From Methylotenera oryzisoli_B (lineage in GTDB: Bacteria > Pseudomonadota > Gammaproteobacteria > Burkholderiales > Methylophilaceae), in the NCBI GenBank assembly GCA_965613685.1, contig OZ277031.1, positions 1,116,001 through 1,180,000 on the forward strand: DNA of 64,000 nucleotides, given 5' to 3'. The translations under genes were made by a program, and so were the position numbers. A model generated the notes under the pieces. The model saw only the letters and a list, made by a program, of their open reading frames with translations, had not been told where the DNA came from and did no database searches. Positions 33,176 to 41,748 of the stretch are shown here, piece after piece. The first letter of the stretch is position 1. Each line of letters opens with the position of its first letter.

Positions 33176-34318
33176 TTATAAAGATGAAGCGTTTAAATAA
33201 GAAGTGGCTATCTTTGAAATTTTATGATGGAATTCACCCTTCTTAGCTAACCACAATGGAAGCCTTACCAACCTACTTGACATCTCTAAAGTTACAGGCA
33301 AATCTGAAAGCGATCGTCCATTAAGCGACCCAAAAGATGAAGAATGAAGTGGCACATAGTGAAATACGCAATTTATTTGATGCTGATTCATTGCACTTAT
33401 AAATTTACTGCGATCAGCTATATCATTTAACAATAAATAATACATATGAGCATTATGCTTACAATTTAATGGGGTAATGGGCCTTCTTAAGCGACCAAAC
33501 TCATCCAATTTTTTAAAAGCAAGATGGTAATCCTCCCATATTAATAATCGCCTAGAAGTTATAATCTCAGCTTGCTGCATTTGTGCCCATAAAAAAGCAG
33601 CAGTAATTTCACCAGGTAAATAAGAAGACCCAATGTCTACCCATGTGTATTTATCAACTTGGCCACGAAAAAACTTATTGCGATTAGTACCTTTTTCCCT
33701 AACGATTTCAGCTCGCTCCACCAATGTGGGATCGTTAATAAGTAATGCACCACCTTCACCAGAAATAATGTTTTTAGTTTCATGAAAAGAATAACACCCT
33801 AAATGGCCAATTGAACCTAGCGCTCTCCCCTTATAGCTAGACATAATCGCTTGAGCAGCATCCTCAATCACCAATAGATTATGTCTGCTGGCAATTTCCA
33901 TTATCCTATCCATTTCACAAGCTACCCCAGCATAATGAACCGGCACAATCGCTTTGGTTCGAGGGGTAATAGCCGCTTCAATGAGGTTTTCATCTATATT
34001 CAATGTATCTGGTCGAATGTCTACAAAAACTGGCACCCCTCCCCGCAAAACAAAAGCATTGGCCGTAGAAACGAAGGTGTAAGACGGCATTATGACTTCA
34101 TCTCCCGGCTTAATGTCAGCCAAAATGGCAGCCATCTCTAGTGCTGCGGTGCAAGAATGCGTTAGCAATGCCTTGTTGCATCCAGTGCATTGCTCTAACC
34201 ATGCACTACAAAGCTTCGTGAAGTGACCATCTCCAGCTAACTGACCTCGCGAATGAGCATCTGCGATATTGATCAACTCATTACCAGTCAGGTAAGGTCT
34301 GTTAAAGGGGATAATCAA
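33176..34318 (-). CDS. wecE: dTDP-4-amino-4,6-dideoxygalactose transaminase (WecE/RffA)
   Basis: A PLP-dependent DegT/DnrJ/EryC1 aminotransferase of 380 residues. MIIPFNRPYLTGNELINIADA, GKFT-like GDGHFTKLCSAWLE, ALLTHSCTAALEMAA, VMPSYTFVSTANAFVLRGG, and SFHETKNIISGEGGALLI with the PLP lysine follow the RffA pattern closely. It converts dTDP-4-keto-6-deoxyglucose to dTDP-4-amino-4,6-dideoxygalactose (Fuc4N). The start codon is TTG at 34318. The formyltransferase-like gene upstream suggests the amino group is later formylated. No rmlA/rmlB is visible here. Confidence 0.88.
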   Translation of the reverse strand: MIIPFNRPYLTGNELINIADAHSRGQLAGDGHFTKLCSAWLEQCTGCNKALLTHSCTAALEMAAILADIKPGDEVIMPSYTFVSTANAFVLRGGVPVFVDIRPDTLNIDENLIEAAITPRTKAIVPVHYAGVACEMDRIMEIASRHNLLVIEDAAQAIMSSYKGRALGSIGHLGCYSFHETKNIISGEGGALLINDPTLVERAEIVREKGTNRNKFFRGQVDKYTWVDIGSSYLPGEITAAFLWAQMQQAEIITSRRLLIWEDYHLAFKKLDEFGRLRRPITPLNCKHNAHMYYLLLNDIADRSKFISAMNQHQINCVFHYVPLHSSSFGSLNGRSLSDLPVTLEMSSRLVRLPLWLAKKGEFHHKISKIATSYLNASSL

Positions 34319-34384
34319 ATTAGGGTCTCGAATAATTTACTGGGAAATTACTATTTATATAAGCTGGAGACATTGAAACGAATG

Positions 34385-34785
34385 TTATTGTCTTTTAAAA
34401 ACAAATAAGTTAAAAACTACAAATAAAAAAGCAGCAACAACAAATACTGCGACACCTTGAACTATCTGATGTTGATAATTCAACCTTTCAACAAAGGTGT
34501 TTAAAATAACCCAATTTAATAAAAACCCAAATATATGAGCTATTACATAACGAGCACCGGACTTTAGAATGTCACCGTCATAAAAAAAGTAAATTTTTTA
34601 TGACTAAAAAAACTAAAGCCTGCAGCCAAGACATACACAAAAGTCATGGCTTTTTTTGGCTCAAAATTTTTATATGTAAGGAATAAATAAAAAAGGAAAA
34701 AAAATAAGTTACATATTATGCCAATTATGCTGTATCGAAATAAACGATATTTGCAGCTCTTAATTAAACCTTTATCAAGAGTCAT
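34385..34785 (-). pseudogene. GtrA-family flippase-like gene, split by a frameshift at a T7 run
   Basis: GtrA proteins are small four-helix membrane proteins that flip undecaprenyl-phosphate-linked sugars. The first frame (34564-34785, 73 residues) holds RLFRYSIIGIICNLFFFLFY and ends SHKKFTFF before a stop. The other half is in the -1 frame down to TAA at 34385-34387 and continues YDGDILKSGARYVIAHIFGF, then LLNWVILNTF and a last membrane segment. A one-base slip in the T7 (codons ACT TTT TTT) joins them into 133 residues, a normal GtrA length. It may be a pseudogene, phase-variable, a sequencing error, or a programmed -1 site (U UUU UUU). Confidence 0.75.
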
Positions 34786-35669
34786 TAAAAAAATTTACTT
34801 CTGAAATGCTTCAGTGGCAATATGCTATTTCCATTTTGATCTTGGACATCTTGGAGCAATAAAAGACCTTTACCACAAACGACTACCGGCAATCCATTTT
34901 CGACAAAAATAGTTTTTCCAACGGATCTATTTTCAATAGCCACATCTGGCCGATACTCCGCTTTTACAATTCGCACCTCATTGCCATTTAATATAGCTGA
35001 CGCCCCTTTATATGGCCACCCAAGGCAACTCATAAAATGTAAAATTTCTTTTGCGTCTTTATCCCAGTTTATTCGATAGTCTTCATCATTAAGCCATAAG
35101 CTGTAACTGGCTTCATTCTCTGGTTGACGATGACCTTTTTTACAAAGGGTTCCATTATCATATTTTGTAATTAGCTCTACAGCCAAATCTCCATAAATAA
35201 TCGAAATGCGCCGAATTTCATTCTGAATAGATGTAGGGTAGTTTAAATTGATTTTACGCTGGAGGATAATATTACCCGTGTCATAATCAAATGAAGCCAT
35301 CAAGGCAGTAACGCCAGTCTCTTTATCTTTATTAAGTAGCGCATTTACAAGCGGTGAAAATCCTCTATATTTGGGTAGCAATGAGTCATGAAAAATAATT
35401 AACTTTTCCTTAGGCACATCGCTAATAATCCATCTCCACCCTACCGCCAGATATAAATCATAATCTTTATCGTCATTAGCGATTTCATTGCGAAACACAT
35501 ACTCTATTTTATTTCTTTCACAAAACTCAATAAGCCTTGCACTCCAATCATCCACAACAGCTTCATCTCTACCCACTACACAGGTTATAGAATTAATGCA
35601 TATCAAGGATGACAGCGCTTTAACAACAACAAATCCTTTTTCACCCAATGAAAATATTTTTATATTCAT
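34785..35669 (-). CDS. Formyltransferase-family protein (sugar N-formyltransferase-like)
   Basis: A 294-residue protein with the formyltransferase fold: FHDSLLPKYRGFSPLVNAL (family HPSLLPKYRG), ETGVTALMASFDYDTGNI, and a C-terminal FMT_C-like part (EVRIVKAEY). His94 and Asp130 of the usual Asn-His-Asp triad are present, but the Asn position reads Ile92 (LIIFH where ArnA has FNLH). So it may be an altered sugar formyltransferase rather than a classic one. Its stop overlaps the gtrA start (TAATG). Substrate inferred from the WecE neighbour: dTDP-Fuc4N. Confidence 0.75.
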   Translation of the reverse strand: MNIKIFSLGEKGFVVVKALSSLICINSITCVVGRDEAVVDDWSARLIEFCERNKIEYVFRNEIANDDKDYDLYLAVGWRWIISDVPKEKLIIFHDSLLPKYRGFSPLVNALLNKDKETGVTALMASFDYDTGNIILQRKINLNYPTSIQNEIRRISIIYGDLAVELITKYDNGTLCKKGHRQPENEASYSLWLNDEDYRINWDKDAKEILHFMSCLGWPYKGASAILNGNEVRIVKAEYRPDVAIENRSVGKTIFVENGLPVVVCGKGLLLLQDVQDQNGNSILPLKHFRSKFF

Positions 35670-35698
35670 ATAAATAGCAATGAATTAATCAGAAGAAT

Positions 35699-36646
35699 TT
35701 AATCGATTGAATTTTTATCAAAATTCATCATTCGATTAATTATATATAAAGGCCTTCTTTTAACTTCATTAAATATCTTTCCAAGATAAATGCCAACTAT
35801 ACCTAATATAGAAATAATTACTCCACCAATAAAAAAAATTGCCACAATCAAACTTGTCCAGCCTTGCACCTCGGCGCCATAAATAAGCGCGTGACTTATT
35901 AAATAAATGGCATAAAAAAATGATGCAATAGCCATTAAAAAGCCTAATCTAATAGACAGTCGAAGCGGTTTATCTGAGTATGCAATAATTGTATCGACAG
36001 ACAACTTCCAAAGCTTAGTAAATGTGTATGTTGATTTTCCATTGATGCGCGCAGAATGAATTACATTAATACCTGCAGTGGGGAACCCCATCCAATGGAC
36101 CAGCCCTCCAAAAAAACGTAACTGCTCGCGCATGGCACAAAAATTAAGAACAACTTTTCGGGACATGATGCGGAAATTTCCACTATCTCCATCGTATTTA
36201 ATATCAGCAAGGTAACTAAAAAGCTTATAAAAGAGAGATGAGGATATTCTCTTCAAAAACGGATCCTGCCGAGCACCACGAAGCGCCAAAACAACGTCAA
36301 AACCTTCAAGCGCTTTAGCATATAACCGCGGTATTTCTTCTGGTCTATCCTGCAAATCACAGTCCATCACCACGACCCAGTCGCCCTTACAATAATCCAA
36401 ACCAGCCGTAATGCCAAAGTGCTGACCAAAATTACGGCTAAATTGGATACCACGAACTCGAGAGTCTATTGTAACAAGTCGATTAATAACTTCCCACGAT
36501 TTATCACCGCCACAGTCTTCTACCAGGATTATTTCAAAGTCAGTAGTTATTGGTTCAATGCTATTCTTTAGGCGCTGATAAAGCTCATCTAAACAATCTT
36601 CAGCTTTATAAACAGGAATTACTACAGATATAGTTATTTTTGACAT
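35699..36646 (-). CDS. Polyprenol-phosphate glycosyltransferase, GtrB/ArnC-like (GT2)
   Basis: A 315-residue family 2 transferase. Cytoplasmic GT-A domain: ISVVIPVYKAEDCLDELY, VEDCGGDKSW, FSRNFGQHFGITAGLDY, VVMDCDLQDRPEEIP; C-terminal two membrane segments (about 227-250 and 260-290). This is the layout of GtrB, ArnC and dolichol-phosphate-mannose synthases, which load a sugar on undecaprenyl phosphate. With GtrA and the GT-C protein it makes a full Und-P-sugar module. Confidence 0.88.
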   Translation of the reverse strand: MSKITISVVIPVYKAEDCLDELYQRLKNSIEPITTDFEIILVEDCGGDKSWEVINRLVTIDSRVRGIQFSRNFGQHFGITAGLDYCKGDWVVVMDCDLQDRPEEIPRLYAKALEGFDVVLALRGARQDPFLKRISSSLFYKLFSYLADIKYDGDSGNFRIMSRKVVLNFCAMREQLRFFGGLVHWMGFPTAGINVIHSARINGKSTYTFTKLWKLSVDTIIAYSDKPLRLSIRLGFLMAIASFFYAIYLISHALIYGAEVQGWTSLIVAIFFIGGVIISILGIVGIYLGKIFNEVKRRPLYIINRMMNFDKNSID

Positions 36647-36728
36647 ACGATTCGGACGAACTGCATCAAGTAAATATTATCCAGATTGTCGAAAATATCT
36701 CTTTTAAAATATATACAAATCATATTAT

Positions 36729-38189
36729 TTAAAAATCCTTAACTTTTATTGGCAGCTTAACCATTAAATATATTAATAAACAACATTCTACCCACGGTAC
36801 AATTGAAGCCAAATATCTTGATTCTAAGCATCCGATAAATACAAAGAAACCTATCCTAGTAATCATAACCAACCCAGTGGAAAGCATTAAGATATCTATC
36901 TTAAACAAGTATCTATTTAAATTATTTAATACTGAGTTACAAACAACGGTCACCAAACAATAAATAAATAATACACACACCATTACTCTATAAAAAAAAC
37001 TAGCAATTTTAGAGAAAATTACTGCCTTGTAATCATTTAATTGTTGATTAAGCTCACCAATGTCTAATTGCTTAATTGCTTTGCTTACCGCGCTCTTATC
37101 CACAAAATTCATTTCAAGAGGCATACCCCATGACGAGAATGGATTTAGCAAAAGCCAAAAAACTCTCTCAAAGTATATTTGAATTGGTCTGAATTTACTT
37201 CTATTTTGAATTTTCTCTAACGCTAACTTATTAAATTTTTTATCAATGTTTTCAGGAAATTCTTGACCATCAATTCTAGAGAGAGCGCCAATCAAAACTT
37301 TAGCGTTTTCTATCTCATCAAGTGTTATATAACTCGATCCATGAATCTTAATTTTCGAATATTCTCGACGCCATACTGGAAAATTCGCATCAGAACGTTC
37401 ATATTCATTGACAACCCACGTATCAAGCCACAAAAAATAGCCAGGGGCAATTGGTGCAGCTGAACTAGTCATACTTAATGGAGCGTGACCAATCGTATAA
37501 TTTCTAACAAGCCATGCAGACACAGGTATCGTAGTCAATATAATAAACAATGAAATCTGTTGTATTGATTTTTTAAAATCGTAAATATAAAACACAACTA
37601 CACAGGGCCCTAAAATCATAAATATGCTATCAGGCCTGACGTAAACAGATGCACTTAATGCTAACGCAAGGTGGTATACCCTAAGTTTTTTATTTGAAAC
37701 TGAAATAATCAGCTCAGCCAAAAACCATGTGGCTGTGGCAATAGCCAATGGCTCTGTTAAAATAAACCGAAACCATCCAAGCTGAAGAGGAGACAATGCA
37801 AGCATAATACCCGCAGCGCACATAACTTTATTGCTGTTTGTCAGGCGAAATATAGCAATTAAAAGCCACATGAGTGCAAGTAAATAGCAAACAAGCTGTG
37901 CTATTAAAACTACGTATACAGACTTACCAAAAATGATCCAGAAAAAAGCAATAAATGCTGGATAGCCAGGGAAATAGCCTCCTGAAGTAAGGATGCATTC
38001 ATTAGAACTTGGATCAGAATGTGACAAGCCGCAACCACGAATAATATTTTCTGCAAATTTTATATATGTTGCAGTGTCACCAGCTTCAGCTTGCGAAAAA
38101 AAAATTACACCGAGTCTTGATATTGCAGCGAGCATTATAATAAATGCTAAATATAAATAAGACTTCTCAGATGCTGAATAAATTTTCAT
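36729..38189 (-). CDS. Polytopic GT-C glycosyltransferase (ArnT/PMT-like)
   Basis: A 486-residue membrane protein with about 10-12 helices. The acidic loop after helix 1 reads SQAEAGDTATYIKFAENIIRG, like the DXD-containing loop of GT39/GT83 enzymes. FRFILTEPLAIATATWFLAEL and SVYVRPDSIFMILG also fit. Such enzymes use Und-P-linked sugars on the periplasmic side. It is the likely acceptor-end partner of the GtrB/GtrA-like pair. The acceptor is unknown. Confidence 0.75.
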   Translation of the reverse strand: MKIYSASEKSYLYLAFIIMLAAISRLGVIFFSQAEAGDTATYIKFAENIIRGCGLSHSDPSSNECILTSGGYFPGYPAFIAFFWIIFGKSVYVVLIAQLVCYLLALMWLLIAIFRLTNSNKVMCAAGIMLALSPLQLGWFRFILTEPLAIATATWFLAELIISVSNKKLRVYHLALALSASVYVRPDSIFMILGPCVVVFYIYDFKKSIQQISLFIILTTIPVSAWLVRNYTIGHAPLSMTSSAAPIAPGYFLWLDTWVVNEYERSDANFPVWRREYSKIKIHGSSYITLDEIENAKVLIGALSRIDGQEFPENIDKKFNKLALEKIQNRSKFRPIQIYFERVFWLLLNPFSSWGMPLEMNFVDKSAVSKAIKQLDIGELNQQLNDYKAVIFSKIASFFYRVMVCVLFIYCLVTVVCNSVLNNLNRYLFKIDILMLSTGLVMITRIGFFVFIGCLESRYLASIVPWVECCLLIYLMVKLPIKVKDF

Positions 38190-38206
38190 CTTATCTTCAT
38201 AAAGAA

Positions 38207-39187
38207 TTATATTTTCTGATTGGGCATAGAGAAAGCTATGGCTTTCATTATATCCGCCACAAAACTAATATATGAAATTGCAATAAAACGAAACGGAAAT
38301 AACTTAGAAAAACCAACCCCGCGCCGTAACGGCAATAAAACCCCTCGAGTAATCACATAAGCAACAATTGGAAAACTTGCCGCTATTTTAGTTATATGTG
38401 CAATATAAAATGGTGAATCCATGCGCCAATTGGCAATCAGATAATTCCAATTAAAACTAACAAATATGATTAATGGGTATAAGACCATCCATAGAAATAA
38501 CTTCTGTGGAAACAAGTGAGGCAGTTCATGAGATGCGGAATAATTTCGATGCCATTTTTTCATTATCGAATTAAGGTTCATTCCAATCAGGCCTTCGTAA
38601 TCAACCAATGCCACCGGTAAAGAAACTACTGGAATTTTCAACAACTTCAACCTTAACATCCATTCAGTATCTTCACCCGCTCTGACCCAATCAATAAAAT
38701 GGCCCGTTTTAATAAAGACATCGCGCCTAAAAATTGACCCTGGCAAGGTTTTACGTGGCAAGAGCCCAAAGAACGCATCTCGAATTAACCTTTCAAGCCA
38801 AGCGGCCGCAGAGAAACTGGTGCTTCCATAAACACCAGCAACATTGTTATTTGGTAGCACTTTCAGTGATGCCTCAAGCCAATCAGGCCTTGGAATAGTT
38901 TGTACATCAATAAAAGCTATCAACTCGGCTTTAGCTAAACCAAGACCAACGTTTCTTGCTTGCCCAGGAAAGGCAAGTTTACGATGTTCATAAATTAATC
39001 CAACCCCATGAAGCACACAAAAATCTGTAATATTCTCCGGACAAAACGCTGTCCCAACATATGAATCAACAATGATGATTTCGTTAGGCTTCACTGTCTG
39101 GCGACAAACCGCCATAACTATTTTTAGCAAATCATCGTGGGCATGATTGCTAGGAATAATTACGACAATCGTAGGTTTAATATTCAT
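38207..39187 (-). CDS. Glycosyltransferase family 2
   Basis: A 326-residue GT-A enzyme: IVVIIPSNHAHDDLLKIVMAV, PNEIIIVDSYVG, AFPGQARNVGLGLAKAELIAFIDVQTIPRPDWL, and WVRAGEDTEWMLRL (ED motif). Two C-terminal membrane segments follow (about 235-255 and 285-300). Sugar specificity is not readable. It follows the Wzx-like flippase in the operon. Confidence 0.82.
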   Translation of the reverse strand: MNIKPTIVVIIPSNHAHDDLLKIVMAVCRQTVKPNEIIIVDSYVGTAFCPENITDFCVLHGVGLIYEHRKLAFPGQARNVGLGLAKAELIAFIDVQTIPRPDWLEASLKVLPNNNVAGVYGSTSFSAAAWLERLIRDAFFGLLPRKTLPGSIFRRDVFIKTGHFIDWVRAGEDTEWMLRLKLLKIPVVSLPVALVDYEGLIGMNLNSIMKKWHRNYSASHELPHLFPQKLFLWMVLYPLIIFVSFNWNYLIANWRMDSPFYIAHITKIAASFPIVAYVITRGVLLPLRRGVGFSKLFPFRFIAISYISFVADIMKAIAFSMPNQKI

Positions 39188-39217
39188 AAAGTACAGTATG
39201 CTTTTTATCGTGCTTAT

Positions 39218-40645
39218 TTAGTTATCTATAAGCTTGCGCTTAAAACTATTTACAAAAGTGCAGACCACGGCAATATTGAGAGTCAGTCCCATTATGCAGT
39301 AGGCCATTATAGCTAAGAAAAGCTTAATAAATAATGCAGGCAAACCTTCGAATGGAAGCATAAAAAACAATATGGCACCCATAATGAAGCTAGCCAATAA
39401 CACCTTGGCAATGGTTATATTTAGGTTAGGCAATAAAAACAGTCTTTTACCTAAAAGCCAGCTTATGACAGCCCCTAGAAAAAATGCAGCTAACGTTGAC
39501 CATGCTGCAGCAATCACTCCATAAATTGGTAATAAAATAAAATTAAGCACCATGTTTGTCGCCACCATAAACCCTGCAATGTAGCTTTGGTATTTTGTTA
39601 CATTATGCAATTGAAAAATCACATCAAGGTAATAACTTTTAAATACTGCCACAAAAATAGCTGCTGACAACCAAGGCATCAGCATGGCCGCACCTTGTTG
39701 ATACTCTAGTCCGAACATTATGCTAGCAATATCATATGAAAGAATACTTACGCCTACTGCTAGTGGCACTCCAAAACCAATAAGCTTCACACCAAAATCA
39801 TGCAAATGCTCATTCACTTCTTCATATTTTCTGGCATCGAACAAATGAACAATGGTTGGGAACGCCGATAGAAAGAAAATATTTAAAAATGGTCCAATGG
39901 TAAGTTGAATAAAATCATAGGCTATTGAATAGGAAGCAACATAAGCGACCCCTAACAATCTAGCTATCATGAATCGATCAATAAAATCTAACAAAACAAT
40001 AGCTAAAAAATTTATCACTAGTGGTAAGCCGAAGCGAAGCAACTCACCAGAAATCCTTGCATTCACCATCCCAATTGATAAACCCATTTTAGGGTGTGGT
40101 TCAAACACCCATATCGCTAACCCAAGCCCAAGTAAAAAACCTAATAAAGCACCTTGCTCAGCCGCACCAAAATAGATAAAAAAAACACTGGTGATAAGCG
40201 CAGCACTTAGCTTAGTCCAAGAAAGCAGGCAATAACGCATGGGCGCATGTTGCGCATTAGCAATCTGCAAGCTAATGGTGTAGCGCCCCAAGGCAATAGT
40301 GATCAAAAAAATGAGGGCTATATTTATCGGCTCAATTTCCACTACTTCATGAAATGCCAATGCAATCAAACAAAGTAAACTCACCCCTAAGGTAGCCAGC
40401 CAAAAGTATCTGCTAGCTGCACGCATAATATCTGCTGGATTCTCAAAATACTGAGGGTAAAACCGGCTAATAGCAGCCGATAGCCATTGAAAAGACAAGG
40501 AAGATAGGACTGTAGCTGTTGCTATTAAAAGTGCATACCTTCCGTATTGATCGGGAGTTAATATTCGACTTAAAACGGCAAGTGTAGCAATGGCCAAGAG
40601 TCCGTTGCCGAAGCGCACAATAAAATAAGATAATGTAGCGGGCAT
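39218..40645 (-). CDS. O-antigen/polysaccharide flippase (Wzx-like)
   Basis: A 475-residue polytopic protein of the MATE/MVF-like oligosaccharide flippase group: MPATLSYFIVRFGNGLLAI, SRILTPDQYGRYALL, then repeated helix pairs and a FGLEYQQGAAMLMPWLSAA segment. It moves lipid-linked repeat units to the periplasm. The frame extends 31 codons upstream only via a TTG and would overlap the previous gene by 80 bases, so the ATG at 40645 was used. Confidence 0.88.
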   Translation of the reverse strand: MPATLSYFIVRFGNGLLAIATLAVLSRILTPDQYGRYALLIATATVLSSLSFQWLSAAISRFYPQYFENPADIMRAASRYFWLATLGVSLLCLIALAFHEVVEIEPINIALIFLITIALGRYTISLQIANAQHAPMRYCLLSWTKLSAALITSVFFIYFGAAEQGALLGFLLGLGLAIWVFEPHPKMGLSIGMVNARISGELLRFGLPLVINFLAIVLLDFIDRFMIARLLGVAYVASYSIAYDFIQLTIGPFLNIFFLSAFPTIVHLFDARKYEEVNEHLHDFGVKLIGFGVPLAVGVSILSYDIASIMFGLEYQQGAAMLMPWLSAAIFVAVFKSYYLDVIFQLHNVTKYQSYIAGFMVATNMVLNFILLPIYGVIAAAWSTLAAFFLGAVISWLLGKRLFLLPNLNITIAKVLLASFIMGAILFFMLPFEGLPALFIKLFLAIMAYCIMGLTLNIAVVCTFVNSFKRKLIDN

Positions 40646-40658
40646 TAAATTAACACGG

Positions 40659-41747
40659 TTATTGTGATAACCAAACCCAAGGATAAAACTGATAAGGTAG
40701 CCAAGCAAAAGCCGTGTCCGCGTAAAACAACCAAACAAAGTGCACAGCTGTACTGTATGCTAAAACAGCCGCCACCCACAAAAGATTTTTGCCATCACGC
40801 CTTCCTAATGCATTTGGCAAACGCGACAGGACAAATAACTGCAAGGGTATCCAATACAAAGCAATTCTATCTACTGCAGTAGAGGATGGCGATACGGCTA
40901 GCAGCAGGACTAAAAACAGTGCAGACCAAGCCATCCATGACCAAAAAGAACGTTGTTCGACTGATAATTGAAAACGCTTACGAAATAACAAAAATAATGC
41001 TGCTGGCACGGCGTTCATCGCTATTCGAATCGCTGCGCCCGATGACTGCATGGCATCCTCAATGTAGCCACTCATTAAAAAGCTTAAAGCTTCTTGCACC
41101 ATCAATGCGAACAAAATGATGCTTGTTACACCAACCCAAAAAAAGGTAAAAATACGTCGCTTACTGTTTGCCAGCACAGCCATAGGCAACAATATAATGG
41201 CTGATTTATGAAAAGTAGCCGCCAATGCAATCCAAAGCACAAATCGAAAAATACTCCCCTGGCCAAGAGCAGTCATGGCTACCATCGCGATACCAATAGC
41301 CGCGCCTTGGCGAGTGTAGCCCATGGCCACGACTGTAATTAAATAAGGCACAGCCACGGCTAGAGCCAGCCAAGGTCGTGGTTGAACTCTGCAAAAAACA
41401 AACAAGCCCCAACAGAAAAAAATGGCGCTAAGTATGTTGAGTAAATAAATACCTAGCCCAGTCTTCACTGATATTAAATTTAATAAAACAAATGCCGGAT
41501 CTTGAAAGCCAAAATCTCTAGCATTTAAACTTGTATCAGAATAACTATTCATCATCAGAAGATACGTTTCCCAGTCCCCCCCAACTTCATGCCGAAAGCC
41601 TATCATCAAGACCAAAAGAATAAAGGCAATCTTCCAGAGAAATGGCCAACCATCTTGTCGATCTATGAGAGCGCCCTGTTGAATAGGCTTTAATCGAGTG
41701 ATTGCCCAATAAGCCGGAATTAAAAACAATAACCAATAAGGCCACAT
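40659..41747 (-). CDS. EpsG/Wzy-type polysaccharide polymerase
   Basis: A 362-residue membrane protein with about 10 helices. The loop FRHEVGGDWETYLLMM is the EpsG-family mark; MGYTRQGAAIGIAMVAM and FHKSAIILLPMAVL are family loops too. EpsG-like proteins act as Wzy polymerases in O-antigen/EPS clusters. The neighbouring Wzx-like gene supports a Wzx/Wzy pathway. Starts one base after the asnB-like stop. Confidence 0.85.
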   Translation of the reverse strand: MWPYWLLFLIPAYWAITRLKPIQQGALIDRQDGWPFLWKIAFILLVLMIGFRHEVGGDWETYLLMMNSYSDTSLNARDFGFQDPAFVLLNLISVKTGLGIYLLNILSAIFFCWGLFVFCRVQPRPWLALAVAVPYLITVVAMGYTRQGAAIGIAMVAMTALGQGSIFRFVLWIALAATFHKSAIILLPMAVLANSKRRIFTFFWVGVTSIILFALMVQEALSFLMSGYIEDAMQSSGAAIRIAMNAVPAALFLLFRKRFQLSVEQRSFWSWMAWSALFLVLLLAVSPSSTAVDRIALYWIPLQLFVLSRLPNALGRRDGKNLLWVAAVLAYSTAVHFVWLFYADTAFAWLPYQFYPWVWLSQ

Positions 41748-41748
41748 T

